From NCBI RefSeq assembly GCF_900102625.1, contig NZ_FMZC01000002.1:459990-523989 (forward strand): DNA of 64,000 bases. Reading direction: 5' to 3'. Both the position numbers and the translations under genes were made by a program. Below, in pieces: positions 47,513 through 56,802 of this stretch. Origin of the DNA: Paracidovorax valerianellae (GTDB lineage Bacteria > Pseudomonadota > Gammaproteobacteria > Burkholderiales > Burkholderiaceae_C). The notes below the pieces were generated by a model. It did no database searches and had not been told where the DNA came from. It saw only the letters and a list, made by a program, of their open reading frames with translations. Within the stretch, counting starts at the first letter, position 1, and every line of letters starts with the position of its first letter.

Positions 47513-48628
47513 ATGGACTTTGATTTCTCGGATGACCAGCAATCGCTGCGCGACGCGGTGCGCCGCTGGGTCGAAAAGGGCTACACCTTCGAGCGCCGTC
47601 GCAGCATCGTGGCCGCTGGCGGCTTCGACCGCGCAGCCTATAACGAACTGGCCGAGCTGGGCCTCACCGCCCTGACCGTGCCCGAAGCGCACGGCGGCCT
47701 GGGCCAGGGCCCGGTGGATGCCATGGTGGCCATGGAAGAACTGGGCCGGGGCATCGTGCTCGAGCCGCTCGCGCAGGCCTTCATCGCCAGCACGGTGCTG
47801 AGCCAGTACGCGCCCGAAGCGGTGCAGGCCGACTGGCTGCCGCGCATCGCCAGCGGCGAAGCGCTGGTGGTGCTGGCGCAGCAAGAGCGCAAGGCCCGCT
47901 ACCGCCTCGACAAATGCGAGGCAAAAGCGGCTCCAGCGCAATCAGGACATGCGCTGACAGCTATCAAAAGCATAGTACCGGCCGGCGACCAGGCGGATGC
48001 CTTCCTGGTGTCCGCGCAGTTAGATGGCGCCATTGCCCTGTTCCTCGTCGAACGCAGCGCGCCGGGCGTGTCCACGCGCGGCTATGTCACGCAGGACGGC
48101 AGCCGAGCGGCCGAGGTGCAACTGGAAAACGCACCGGCCACGCTGGTCACCACCGATGGCCTGGCCGCTCTGGCGCTGGCCGTGGACACCGGCATCGCCG
48201 GCGTGTGCGCAGAAGCCGTGGGCGTGATGGACCAGGCCGTGTCGCTCACCGTGGACTACATGAACCAGCGCAAGCAGTTCGGCGTCGTGATAGCGAGCTT
48301 TCAGGCGCTGCGCCATCGCGTGGCCGACATGAAGATGCAGCTGGAGCTGGCGCGCTCGATGAGCTATTACGCCAGCCTCAAGCTCAGCGCCCCGCCCGAC
48401 GAGCGCCGCCGCGCCCTCGCCCGAGCCAAGGTGCAGCTGGGCCAGTCGATGCGCTTCGTGGGGCAGCAATCGGTGCAGCTGCACGGCGGCATCGGCGTGA
48501 CCGACGAGTACATCGCCAGCCACTACTTCAAGAAGCTCACGCAGCTGGAGATGACCTACGGCGATACCCAGCACCACCTGGGCGAGGTGTCGGCGCGCAT
48601 GCAGGACACGGCGGGCGTCTTCGCCTGA
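47513..48628 (+). CDS. Acyl-CoA dehydrogenase, small-subunit type (PimD-like)
   Basis: Encodes 371 residues. It has the acyl-CoA dehydrogenase fold (LGLTALTVPEAHGGLGQGPVDAMVAMEELGRG.., YMNQRKQFGVVIASFQALRHRVADMKM, QLHGGIGVTDEY) but its C-terminal MTYGDTQHHL lacks the usual glutamate base, so it is probably the non-catalytic or modified subunit of a heteromer with the gene before it. A short A/T-rich run at 47947-47983 (rare ATA and GTA codons) matches the dispersed repeat family and is read in frame. Confidence 0.82.
   Translation: MDFDFSDDQQSLRDAVRRWVEKGYTFERRRSIVAAGGFDRAAYNELAELGLTALTVPEAHGGLGQGPVDAMVAMEELGRGIVLEPLAQAFIASTVLSQYAPEAVQADWLPRIASGEALVVLAQQERKARYRLDKCEAKAAPAQSGHALTAIKSIVPAGDQADAFLVSAQLDGAIALFLVERSAPGVSTRGYVTQDGSRAAEVQLENAPATLVTTDGLAALALAVDTGIAGVCAEAVGVMDQAVSLTVDYMNQRKQFGVVIASFQALRHRVADMKMQLELARSMSYYASLKLSAPPDERRRALARAKVQLGQSMRFVGQQSVQLHGGIGVTDEYIASHYFKKLTQLEMTYGDTQHHLGEVSARMQDTAGVFA
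47923..47985 (+). repeat. Dispersed GCTAT repeat, copy 6, read in frame in the PimD-like gene
   Basis: GAGGCAAAAGCGGCTCCAGC, then GCGCTGACAGCTATCAAAAG CATAGTACC. The right half follows the other copies. It encodes LTAIKSIVP, which still fits the acyl-CoA dehydrogenase strand at this place, so the frame and fold are preserved. Confidence 0.6.
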
Positions 48629-48685
48629 ACCCATCGGACCGGCGCGGGGCGAGGTGGGCCACCGCGCAGGTCCGCTGAGCGTCGG

Positions 48686-49813
48686 TTATTCGGACAGCAC
48701 CTCGAACGCGAGAAACTGGCTGATCTGCGTGTCGTTGAAATTGTTGTCCGACACCATCACCAGGCTGCGGTGGCCGTTGGCCAGCCGTGGGCCCCAGGCC
48801 ATGCCCTCGATGTTGTCCACCGTGCGCAGGCCCAGCGTGTTCAGGTTGAGCACGAGCCGCTTGCGCACCGGCGTGAAGCCGCCCGAAGCCAGTGAGGCCA
48901 TGCCGCTCACGTCGGTGGCGCCTTCGGTGTCGATCTCGTACAGCCGGATGTACATGCGGTACAGGTCGTCGCTGCCCTGAACGCCAGAGCGTTCCAGCAC
49001 CAGAAACCGGTGGTCGTCCACCGCCAGCATTTCGGACAGGCCGTTGTCCGCGTTCTTGCCCGAGCCCGGCACGGCCTGGATCGGATCGACCGGGTAGGCC
49101 ACCTGCCGCAGCACGGCGCCGCTGCGGCTGTATTGCAGCAACCGCGAATGGGCGCCGGCGGTCGGCGTCGGCACCGGGCCGTCCTGGTAGAGCGGCGCCT
49201 CCATCGCAGCCCACAGCGACGCGCCGTCCGCCGAGAAGCTCAGCCCCTCCAGCGCCAGGTTGTTGCGGGTGCCGGTCGCCTGCGTCGGCGACATCCGGAA
49301 TGCGGCCGGCAAAGGCAGCGCGCCCAGCGCACGGCCGCTGGCGTCGGCATGCATCACGAAGGGGTCCAGGCCCAGGCTGCGGTCGCCTTCGCTCGTCCAC
49401 CACAGGCTGCCGTCGCGCGGGTCGATGCGGATCGCCTCCGGGTCGGGCACTGGGCTGGATGCCGTGGCGGACGCGCGACCGGGGTACGCGCTGCCGTCGG
49501 CCTGCCGCAGCGTGGTGGCCGCCAGCACCTGGACCGGCGCGAACGCCGCCTGGTCGTACTGCAGCCGCGCGGTGTAGAACCGGGCGGGGTTCTTGTCGGA
49601 CCGGTCGTCGCTGATCAGCACCCAGGTGCCCCGGGCGGCGTCGTAATCGATGCCCGACAGGCCGCCGACGGCCGTGCCGCCCACCTGGAGCGCGTTCTGC
49701 ACGGTCTGCTCGCCGATCAGGCGAACGCTGAACGCCTGCGGACCGCCATCGCTGCCTCCGCAAGCGGCAAGGAACAGTGACAAGGCGGCAACGCAGGCAA
49801 GGGGTCTGAACAT
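48686..49813 (-). CDS. Esterase-like activity of phytase family lipoprotein
   Basis: Encodes 375 residues from the ATG at 49813. The start MFRPLACVAALSLFLAACGG is a lipoprotein signal with cysteine at the lipobox. The body has the beta-propeller repeats of the phytase-like esterase family (GGLSGIDYD, DPEAIRIDPRDGSLWWTSEGD, ALEGLSFSADGASLWAAMEAPL, DNIEGMAWGP). Probably anchored in the outer membrane or periplasm; its substrate is unknown. It is divergent from the chitinase. Confidence 0.85.
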   Translation of the reverse strand: MFRPLACVAALSLFLAACGGSDGGPQAFSVRLIGEQTVQNALQVGGTAVGGLSGIDYDAARGTWVLISDDRSDKNPARFYTARLQYDQAAFAPVQVLAATTLRQADGSAYPGRASATASSPVPDPEAIRIDPRDGSLWWTSEGDRSLGLDPFVMHADASGRALGALPLPAAFRMSPTQATGTRNNLALEGLSFSADGASLWAAMEAPLYQDGPVPTPTAGAHSRLLQYSRSGAVLRQVAYPVDPIQAVPGSGKNADNGLSEMLAVDDHRFLVLERSGVQGSDDLYRMYIRLYEIDTEGATDVSGMASLASGGFTPVRKRLVLNLNTLGLRTVDNIEGMAWGPRLANGHRSLVMVSDNNFNDTQISQFLAFEVLSE

Positions 49814-49994
49814 GTTGTGGACTCGTGAAAATGACCAAGGGCAGAAACAGGCAGCGCCAGACCTTAGCCGTCGTGCATGACAGTCTGATGGCGAGCCCCG
49901 GCAAGGATGACGCGGGGGAATTTCATAAATTCCGATCAATGGAATATCGCTATAGTGGCCGCCCCGACAACATGACTCCGGAGGTTTTCACACC

Positions 49995-51344
49995 ATGCGC
50001 ACCTTGATTCCACAGATTGCGGCCATCTACCTGCTGACGCTGGCAGCCACCAGTGCCTGGAGCCACGGCCCAGGCAACGGGCCAACCAACGGGTCAGGCG
50101 ACCACGGACCCGGCAGCGGTGGCCCCACTGCGCAGCAACGCGAAGTCGTCGGCTACTTCACCTCCTGGGGCATCTACGCGCGCAACTTCAAGGTGAAAGA
50201 CTTGGTCGCTCAGGGAGGCGTGCCGGCCGTGACCACGGTGAACTACGCCTTCGGCAACGTGCAGCCCGCGCAGGCCGGCGGCACCGGCCCGGTGGTCTGC
50301 CAACTGGGCGATGCCTATGCCGACGTAGAACGCGCCTGGACGGCCGAGGAAAGCGTGGATGGCCAGGCGGTCGATGCGAGCCAGCCGCTGCGCGGCAACT
50401 TCCAGCAGTTGCGTGCGCTCAAACAGGCGCACCCCGGCACCAAGGTGCTGATCGCGCTGGGCGGATGGAACGGTTCGAAATGGTTCTCCGACGCGGCTCT
50501 GACCGCGGAGTCCCGCAGCACGCTCGTCACGTCCTGCATCGACCTGTTCATCAAAGGCCGTATCAACGGCAGCGCGGCCGGCACCGCTGACGCCGAAGGC
50601 CCCGCAGCGGGGGTGTTCGATGGCATCGATATCGATTGGGAATACCCGGCCGCCGAAGGCGCCGAGGGCAATACCGTCCGGCCGGAAGACACGCGCAACT
50701 TCACGCTGTTGCTGCAGGAATTCCGCCGGCAGTTGGATGCGGTCGATCCGAAGCTGCACCTCACGATCGCCGCACCGGCCGGCCCGCAGACGGCCGCAAA
50801 GATCGAACTGGCCGAGGTGGCCCGATCGCTGGACTTCATCAACATCATGGCGTACGACCTGCACGGCGCCTGGGAGAGCACCACCAACCACCAGGCCGCG
50901 CTCGCCCCCAACCCGGCCGACCCGGCCCGCGCCCAAAAGCTGTCGGTGGTCGAGATCGTGGGCCGCTATCTGCAAGCGGGCGTGCCGGCCAGCAAGATCG
51001 TCGTCGGGGCGCCGCTGTATTCGCGCGGCTGGTCGGGCGTCACCAACGCCGGCAACGGCCTTTACCAGCCGGCCACCGGCGTGCCGGCCGGCACCTACGA
51101 GGCCGGCATCGAGGATTACCAGACCGCCAAGGCCAAGCCCGGCTTCACCCGCTACTGGGACGCGTATTCCCGCTCGGCGTGGCTGTTCGACGGCGCCACG
51201 TTCTGGACATTCGACGACGCGCAGACCCTGCGTGAAAAAGCGCGATTCGTGAAGCTGGCGCGACTGCGCGGCATGATGTTTTGGGAGCTGTCGGGCGACG
51301 GTGGCGAACTCGTGCGGGCCGTGGGCTACGAACTGTCGCGCTGA
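49995..51344 (+). CDS. Secreted chitinase, glycoside hydrolase family 18
   Basis: Encodes 449 residues with a GGAGG site 12 bases before the ATG. Signal peptide to about residue 23, then a Gly/Pro-rich linker (24-46), then a GH18 barrel: REVVGYFTSWGIYARNF, LIALGGWNG (152-160) and the catalytic DGIDIDWEYP (209-218; acid E216). MAYDLHGAWE and FWTFDD are the late barrel motifs. It should hydrolyse chitin outside the cell. No chitin-binding module is attached. Confidence 0.92.
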   Translation: MRTLIPQIAAIYLLTLAATSAWSHGPGNGPTNGSGDHGPGSGGPTAQQREVVGYFTSWGIYARNFKVKDLVAQGGVPAVTTVNYAFGNVQPAQAGGTGPVVCQLGDAYADVERAWTAEESVDGQAVDASQPLRGNFQQLRALKQAHPGTKVLIALGGWNGSKWFSDAALTAESRSTLVTSCIDLFIKGRINGSAAGTADAEGPAAGVFDGIDIDWEYPAAEGAEGNTVRPEDTRNFTLLLQEFRRQLDAVDPKLHLTIAAPAGPQTAAKIELAEVARSLDFINIMAYDLHGAWESTTNHQAALAPNPADPARAQKLSVVEIVGRYLQAGVPASKIVVGAPLYSRGWSGVTNAGNGLYQPATGVPAGTYEAGIEDYQTAKAKPGFTRYWDAYSRSAWLFDGATFWTFDDAQTLREKARFVKLARLRGMMFWELSGDGGELVRAVGYELSR

Positions 51345-51357
51345 GTCCCGGCACCGG

Positions 51358-51396
51358 AGGCCGCCACGTTCAAGCCCGAGCGCTGGCGGCTTTTTA
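51358..51396 (+). terminator. Terminator of the chitinase gene
   Basis: GCCGCCA and TGGCGGC arms with a 17-base loop, followed by TTTTTA, 15 bases after the stop codon. Confidence 0.8.
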
Positions 51397-51603
51397 CGCA
51401 AGAACGCGGCATGTTTGCGGGGGCTGCATCGACCTGGGGGCAGGCGATCGAAACGCTGTTCGCTGCCGCGCGCAACCGCCTCGCCAAGCCCTCTGCACAG
51501 TGCGGCGCGCCCGCAAAAAGGGCTGCAGGCGAATCCGGGATAATCCCTCTTCATTCCGAAGGCGCCGAGCATTGCGCGCCTCCCCCTATTTGCCCCTCCC
51601 GAC

Positions 51604-52917
51604 ATGAGCGCAACACCCATCGCAGACCCCATCCGCCAATATCTCGAAACCGCCAGGACGCAGATCGCCCAGGGCGATCTCCAGAAAGCCGCGCTCACGC
51701 TGAATAAGGCGCAAAAGCGTTCTTCAAACGACCCGCGCATCTTCATGCTGGCAGGTCTCATGGCGGAAAAAGCCGGCAACCTGCCTAAGGCATTCGAAGC
51801 ACTGCGTCGCGCTGTCGCCATCTCGCCAGAATGGGGTCCCGGCCTGCTTGAACTCGCCATGTTGCTGGCACGCCAGAATCAGTTCGAAGAAGCGTTGAGC
51901 ACTGCGGAGAAGGTCGCCCAATTGGAGCCGAACAATCTGGTAGTGCTGGCTGGTGTCATCGACATCGCGCACCGCGCTGGCCATTTGGAGATGGCAGTGC
52001 GCCACCTGCGCCGCGGATTGGCGCTCGTGCCAGGCGATCCCCAATTGCGGCGCCTGCTGGCTCGCGATCTCAGCAGCCAGGGCGAGCACGCCGAATCCAT
52101 CGAAATGTGGAGTGGGCTGATCACCGAAAACGCCGCCGACACGGAATCGTTGCTGGGGCGTGTCCAAGCTCATATTTCCGCGGGTATGCCAGCCCGGGCC
52201 ATTGCGGATACGACCACGCTTCTGGAACTGGCCCCTGGTGACTCGGTATATGCCTATTACGCTGCGCTGGCCCATGGCGTCACTCCGCCACACCAACCGC
52301 CAGAGTTGAACCGCAGCCTGTTCGATAGCCTGGCCGAGATGTACGACCAGCACATGGTCCGCGTCTTGCGCTACCAATTGCCCAAGCGTGTAGCGCAGAA
52401 GATTCTGGATCGCTTCCCAGACAAGAAGCTCAATGTGCTCGACCTGGGCTGCGGCACGGGCTTGCTCGGCGTGTGCCTGGGCCGTATCGACGGATTCCTG
52501 ATCGGTGTGGACATCTCCATGAAGATGATCGAACAGGCGGCGCGGCACAACGTCTACGACCGCTTCCACAATGTCAACCTGCTTGATGCCCTGCAGGAAA
52601 CACCTGATTCGCTTTATGACGTGCTGACCGCGCTGGATGTATTCATCTATACCGGCGATCTCACCGAAACCATTCCCAATGCCTTGCGCATTTTGGTGCC
52701 CCAAGGCGAGTTGATCTTTTCTTGCGAGCTAGCGGAAGAAAATGGGCCGGACATGGTTTTGCAGTTGAACGGACGCTATGCCCACAAGCGCAGCCACGTG
52801 GAAGCACTGTGCAGAACGGCGGGATTCGAGACGGTCGAGGTGGAAGACACCATGCTGCGCTACGAGAACCATGTTCCGGTGCAAGGTTTCATCGTGACGG
52901 CACGCAAGGCCGTCTGA
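51604..52917 (+). CDS. TPR-repeat class I methyltransferase
   Basis: Encodes 437 residues. The N-terminal 220 residues form five or six TPR helices pairs (DLQKAALTLNKAQKRSSNDPRIFMLAG, EEALSTAEKVAQLEPNN.., ESIEMWSGLI). The C-terminal half has a SAM-binding fold: LNVLDLGCGTGLLGVCLG motif I, IGVDISMKMIEQA motif II, and DVLTALDVFIYTGDL. The target is unknown. A -10-like GATAAT lies at about 51540, upstream. Confidence 0.85.
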   Translation: MSATPIADPIRQYLETARTQIAQGDLQKAALTLNKAQKRSSNDPRIFMLAGLMAEKAGNLPKAFEALRRAVAISPEWGPGLLELAMLLARQNQFEEALSTAEKVAQLEPNNLVVLAGVIDIAHRAGHLEMAVRHLRRGLALVPGDPQLRRLLARDLSSQGEHAESIEMWSGLITENAADTESLLGRVQAHISAGMPARAIADTTTLLELAPGDSVYAYYAALAHGVTPPHQPPELNRSLFDSLAEMYDQHMVRVLRYQLPKRVAQKILDRFPDKKLNVLDLGCGTGLLGVCLGRIDGFLIGVDISMKMIEQAARHNVYDRFHNVNLLDALQETPDSLYDVLTALDVFIYTGDLTETIPNALRILVPQGELIFSCELAEENGPDMVLQLNGRYAHKRSHVEALCRTAGFETVEVEDTMLRYENHVPVQGFIVTARKAV

Positions 52918-52954
52918 AGCGAAGATCAAAAGCGGTAGCTTCAAACGCTCCACG

Positions 52955-52985
52955 AAAAAAGCGCGGCCGATGCCGCGCTTTTTTC
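52955..52985. terminator. Bidirectional terminator
   Basis: GCGCGGC-CGAT-GCCGCGC with A-run before and six T after; serves the TPR-methyltransferase gene and, on the other strand, the end of dctM. Confidence 0.93.
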
Positions 52986-53020
52986 ATGCCTGCATAAAGC
53001 CGGCGCTCACCAGCGATTGG

Positions 53021-54304
53021 CTAGAAGCCCAGAGCGTGCGGCAGCCACGTGGAGATCGCCGGCACGAAGGTCAGCAGCATCAGCACTGCCAGATGCGCCA
53101 GCAGGAACGGCGGCAGTTCCTTGGTGAGTGCCGCCAGTGGCACCTTGGTGGCCACGGAGGTCACGAACAGCAACCCGCCCACGGGCGGCGTGATCATGCC
53201 CAGGGTGAGGTTGACGATCACCACCATGGCGAAGTGGATCGGATCGATGCCCAGCGCCGCAGAAATCGGCGCCAGGATGGGCACGAGGATCATCACGCCC
53301 GGCAGCGGCTCCATGAAGATGCCGAACAGCAGCAGCAGAATGTTCACCGCGATCAGGAACGTGACCGGCGACAGGTTCCACCCCACGATGGTTTCCGCCA
53401 GTTGCTGGGGAATGCCTTCGATCGTCAGCACCCAGGCGAAGGCCGCCGACGCCGCCACCACCAGCAGCACCGATGCGGTCAGCAACGCTGAGCGCGCAGC
53501 GATGTGGGGCAATGCCTTCCATTCGAGCGTGCGGTAGATCCACTTGCCGCAGATGAGCGCGTAAAACACCGCCACCACCGACGCCTCGGTGGGCGTGAAG
53601 ATGCCAAACCGGATGCCCACCAGGATCAGCACGACCAGCATCAGTGCGGGAATCGCCCGGACGCTGTTGGTCAGCATCTCGGCACGGCTCGGCCGCGGCT
53701 CGCGCGATCGGTAGTCGCGGCGAACGCAAACGCGCCAGTTGACGAAAGCCATGGCTGCGGCGATCAGTAATCCCGGCGCGAAGCCGGCGATGAAAAGCCC
53801 GCCCACGGACACCTGTTCGTCCTGCAGCGCGTAGATGATCATGATGATCGAAGGCGGAATGATCGGCCCCACGATGGCCGTGCTGGCGGTGAGCGCGGCA
53901 GCATAGGCGCGCGAATAGCCGGCCTTGTCCATCATCTTGACCATCATCGAGCCGGGCCCCGCCGCGTCGGCCAGGGCCGAGCCCGAGATGCCCGAGAACA
54001 GCGTGAGCGACAGGATGTTGGCATGCCCCAGCCCGCCGCGAAGATGGCCCACGAACTGCGCTGCGAAGCGCAGCAGCACCACCGTGAGCGCGCCGCCGGA
54101 CATGATCTCGGCCGCCAGAATGAAGAAGGGCACGGCCATCAGCGGAAAGCTGTCGATGCCGGTGAACATCTCCTTGAACACGATCAACTGCGGATAGCGC
54201 CCGCCGACGAACACGGCGATGGCGGCCGACATGGCCAGCGCGAAGGCAACGGGAAAGCCCAGCGCCATCAGGACGATGGCGGAAACGAAAAGGGTGATGG
54301 CCAT
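53021..54304 (-). CDS. dctM: TRAP transporter large permease DctM
   Basis: Encodes 427 residues with about 12 hydrophobic spans. GGALTVVLLRFAAQFVGHLRGGLGHANILS, SGSALADAAGPGSMMVKMM and GLITPPVGGLLFVTS-like GMITPPVGGLLFVTSVATKV match DctM. It carries the substrate with Na+. Downstream neighbours are the small permease 21 bases upstream and the binding protein beyond. The substrate is not predictable; C4-dicarboxylates are common. Confidence 0.95.
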   Translation of the reverse strand: MAITLFVSAIVLMALGFPVAFALAMSAAIAVFVGGRYPQLIVFKEMFTGIDSFPLMAVPFFILAAEIMSGGALTVVLLRFAAQFVGHLRGGLGHANILSLTLFSGISGSALADAAGPGSMMVKMMDKAGYSRAYAAALTASTAIVGPIIPPSIIMIIYALQDEQVSVGGLFIAGFAPGLLIAAAMAFVNWRVCVRRDYRSREPRPSRAEMLTNSVRAIPALMLVVLILVGIRFGIFTPTEASVVAVFYALICGKWIYRTLEWKALPHIAARSALLTASVLLVVAASAAFAWVLTIEGIPQQLAETIVGWNLSPVTFLIAVNILLLLFGIFMEPLPGVMILVPILAPISAALGIDPIHFAMVVIVNLTLGMITPPVGGLLFVTSVATKVPLAALTKELPPFLLAHLAVLMLLTFVPAISTWLPHALGF

Positions 54305-54325
54305 GAAGTCAGGTCCTCGGGAACG

Positions 54326-54841
54326 TCACAGCGACGCGGCGGACTCGGCGTCCATCTCGTCGGACTCGACATAGCGCCCATCCCGCACATAGCCACGGGC
54401 CATGAACAACAGGTGCACGAACAGCAGGACAAAGCCCGCAGGCATGGCCGAATAGATCCAAGCGAACGCAATGTCGGTGGCGGGCGTGGTCTGAAAGCGC
54501 GTGGCCCACACGTATTGCATCGAAAACCAGGCCATGACCAGAAAGAAAATGCCCAGCCCCACCACGATCAATCCACGCATCCAGCGCGCGCCGACAGGAC
54601 CAAGGGGATGGTGCAGGTTGTCGATCGCCACATGCCCGCCGAAGCGCAGCACCAGGCCCGCTCCGAGGAAAGTGCCCCAGATCATCAGGTGCCGGGCCAC
54701 CTCTTCCGCCCAGACGATGGAATCGCCAGTGGTGTAGCGCAGCACCACGTTGGCGAAGACGATGCAGGCCATGGCCAGCAGCAAGATGATGAGCAGCCAG
54801 CGGTTGCAGGCGACGAGAGCGCGCTCGAATCGGTTCAGCAT
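54326..54841 (-). CDS. dctQ: TRAP transporter small permease DctQ
   Basis: Encodes 171 residues with four hydrophobic spans and the DctQ motif FANVVLRYTTGDSIVWAEEVARHLMIWGTFLGAG. It pairs with DctM in the membrane. It lies 137 bases after dctP; a terminator between them would lower permease expression relative to binding protein. Confidence 0.94.
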   Translation of the reverse strand: MLNRFERALVACNRWLLIILLLAMACIVFANVVLRYTTGDSIVWAEEVARHLMIWGTFLGAGLVLRFGGHVAIDNLHHPLGPVGARWMRGLIVVGLGIFFLVMAWFSMQYVWATRFQTTPATDIAFAWIYSAMPAGFVLLFVHLLFMARGYVRDGRYVESDEMDAESAASL

Positions 54842-54907
54842 GGAATCATGGAATGGAAGGCGCCTGACGGCGCGGATCAGAAATCGATCGATCCAACGGG
54901 ATCAAAA

Positions 54908-54932
54908 CGGAAAAAGCCCGGCCAGGCCGGGC
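54908..54932 (-). terminator. Terminator between dctP and dctQ
   Basis: Minus-strand GCCCGGC-CTG-GCCGGGC with five T after it. It lies 45 bases after the dctP stop and ahead of dctQ, so likely reduces permease expression. Confidence 0.85.
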
Positions 54933-54978
54933 AGCAGAACGCAGCGAACGCCAGAGAAGGCCTCGGGCGCGCCGGCCA

Positions 54979-55962
54979 TCACTTGGTGCCGGTGATCTGG
55001 TCCAGCGTCTTCTGGCCGAACTTGGTGGCGTACTGCTTGTAGGCAGGCTCCAGGGCCTTCTGGAAGGCGGCCTTGTCCACGGACTCGACCACCTGCATGC
55101 CGGCTGCCTTGACCTCGGCCAGACCCTTTTGCTCCACGTCGTCCACGAATTTGCGCGAAGCGGCCGCTCCGGCCTTGGCGCCTTGGGTGAAAGTGGCCTT
55201 CTGCGCATCGGTAAGGCCCGACCAGAAGTTCGGCGACACGATCAGCGCCATGGGCGCGTAGACATGGCCGGTCAGCGACAGGTACTTCTGCACCTGCGGC
55301 AGCTTGGCCGAGACGATCACCGACATGGGGTTTTCCTGCCCGTCGATCGTGCCCTGCTGCAGCGCGCCGATCACTTCGGGCCAGGACATGGGCGTGGGCG
55401 ATGCGCCCAGCGTGCGGAAGGCCGTGATGTGCACGGGGTTCTCGGTCACGCGGATTTTGAGGCCCTTGAGGTCGGCCGGCGTGCTCACCGGGTGCTTGTT
55501 GTTCGTCAGGTGCCGAAAGCCCTGCTCGCCCCAGGCCAGCGCGATCAAGCCGCGGGCCTTGAACTTGCCTAGCAGTTCCTGGCCAAAGGCGCCGTCCAAT
55601 ACCGCGCGGGCGTGGGCCGTGTCGCGGAACAGAAAGGGAATATCCACCACGCCCACGTCGGGCACGAAGTTGCTCAGTGCGCCGGTGGAAACGATCACGG
55701 CCTCCACGGTGCCCAGTTGCAAGCCTTCGATCAGCTCGCGCTCGCCACCGAGGGCGCTCGACGGAAACTGCTTGAATTTGAAAGCACCGTTGGTGCCCTT
55801 CTCGACCGTATCCGACCAGGCCTGCGCTGCAGCGCCGTAGTGCGAATTGATCGCCAGCGCATAGCCGACCTTGACTTCCTTGGCCTGCTGGGCAAATACG
55901 GAAATGGCGGGCAGGCCGGCAACGGCGGCGGCCAGCAACAGGCGGCGGGAGGCAATGCGCAT
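54979..55962 (-). CDS. dctP: TRAP transporter substrate-binding protein DctP
   Basis: Encodes 327 residues from the ATG at 55962. A signal peptide ends near SVFAQ. The DctP family's GYALAINSHYGAAAQAWSDTVEKGTNG start, the conserved LKIRVTENPVHITAFRTLGASPTPMSWPEVIGALQQGTIDGQENP segment (with the arginine that holds the substrate carboxylate) are clear. Expressed first in the operon and separated from dctQ by a terminator. Confidence 0.95.
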   Translation of the reverse strand: MRIASRRLLLAAAVAGLPAISVFAQQAKEVKVGYALAINSHYGAAAQAWSDTVEKGTNGAFKFKQFPSSALGGERELIEGLQLGTVEAVIVSTGALSNFVPDVGVVDIPFLFRDTAHARAVLDGAFGQELLGKFKARGLIALAWGEQGFRHLTNNKHPVSTPADLKGLKIRVTENPVHITAFRTLGASPTPMSWPEVIGALQQGTIDGQENPMSVIVSAKLPQVQKYLSLTGHVYAPMALIVSPNFWSGLTDAQKATFTQGAKAGAAASRKFVDDVEQKGLAEVKAAGMQVVESVDKAAFQKALEPAYKQYATKFGQKTLDQITGTK

Positions 55963-56078
55963 GGGAACGGTCCGATCTAGGGCCCCGGGGGGCGTTGTGG
56001 CAGAGGAGGCAGGGATTATTCCCGCAGCCCCTGCCCCCTGCCCTCGGGGAAAGTACCTGCGCAGGCGCTTTTTTTCGA

Positions 56079-56636
56079 TCAGTCCAGCAGGCGGGACGAT
56101 TTGGGCACGTGCGCCATCAGAAACTCCATCTGGTCCGCCAGGATCCGGCGGTTGCGCAAGATGAAATCCTCCCACAGGCTGGGAACATAGGGCGCATAGA
56201 GCAGCGGCATGTGCGCCTGCTCGGGCGTGCGCGGGCCCTTGCGGTGGTTGCAGGGCCGGCAGGCGGTGACCACGTTCATCCAGTGGTCCACGCCCTGGCG
56301 CGCATACGGCACGATGTGTTCGCGCGTCAGGTCTTCTTCGTGGAAATGCCCGCCGCAGTAGGCGCAGACGTTGCGGTCGCGAGCAAAGAGCTTGCCGTTG
56401 GTGAGGCTGGGCTTGAGGTTGAACGGGTTGATGGCCGGCACGCCCTTGGTGCCGATGATGCTGTTGATGCCGATGACCGACTGCTCGCCCGTCACCGCGT
56501 TGTGGCCGCCGCGAAACCGGGCGATCTGGCCGCCGGATTCCCAGCGCACCTCGCCCGCGGCATAGTGAATGACCGCCTGCTCGAGCGAAATCCACGATTG
56601 GGGCAACCCCTGGGCCGACAACTTCAAGACCTTCAC
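56079..56636 (-). CDS. HNH endonuclease
   Basis: Encodes 185 residues from a GTG at 56636, chosen because AGGAGG lies 7 bases upstream. The HNH motif is CAYCGGHFHEEDLTREHIVPYARQGVDHWMNVVTACRPCNHRKG, with two Cys pairs for zinc and the His-Asn-His core. It resembles stand-alone Burkholderiales HNH proteins; role unknown (possibly DNA repair or defence). No methylase is near. Confidence 0.88.
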   Translation of the reverse strand: MKVLKLSAQGLPQSWISLEQAVIHYAAGEVRWESGGQIARFRGGHNAVTGEQSVIGINSIIGTKGVPAINPFNLKPSLTNGKLFARDRNVCAYCGGHFHEEDLTREHIVPYARQGVDHWMNVVTACRPCNHRKGPRTPEQAHMPLLYAPYVPSLWEDFILRNRRILADQMEFLMAHVPKSSRLLD

Positions 56637-56738
56637 AACTCGCCTCCTGCTACAACGATGCACACAAGGATTCGGAACGCTGATGTCTCACGGGCGGCGT
56701 GCCAAGGCCGCGCTGTGGCTCACAATATACTCCGTTCA

Positions 56739-56800
56739 TGACAAATTGGCGTCCAGCGCTTGCTGTACCTGCGCAAGGCGCTATCAAAAGTAAAGCACTC
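56739..56800 (+). repeat. Dispersed GCTAT repeat, copy 7, abutting the ribF start
   Basis: AAATTGGCGTCCAGCGCTTGC on the left and GGCGCTATCAAAAGTAAAGC on the right match the family. It ends 5 bases before the ribF start codon, so it could supply the 5' leader and affect ribosome binding. Confidence 0.7.
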
Positions 56801-56802
56801 CG

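Noticed and set aside
46267-48628. The two acyl-CoA dehydrogenases as a recent tandem duplication
   Set aside because: Their sequences diverge along the whole length and fit two distinct subunit types.
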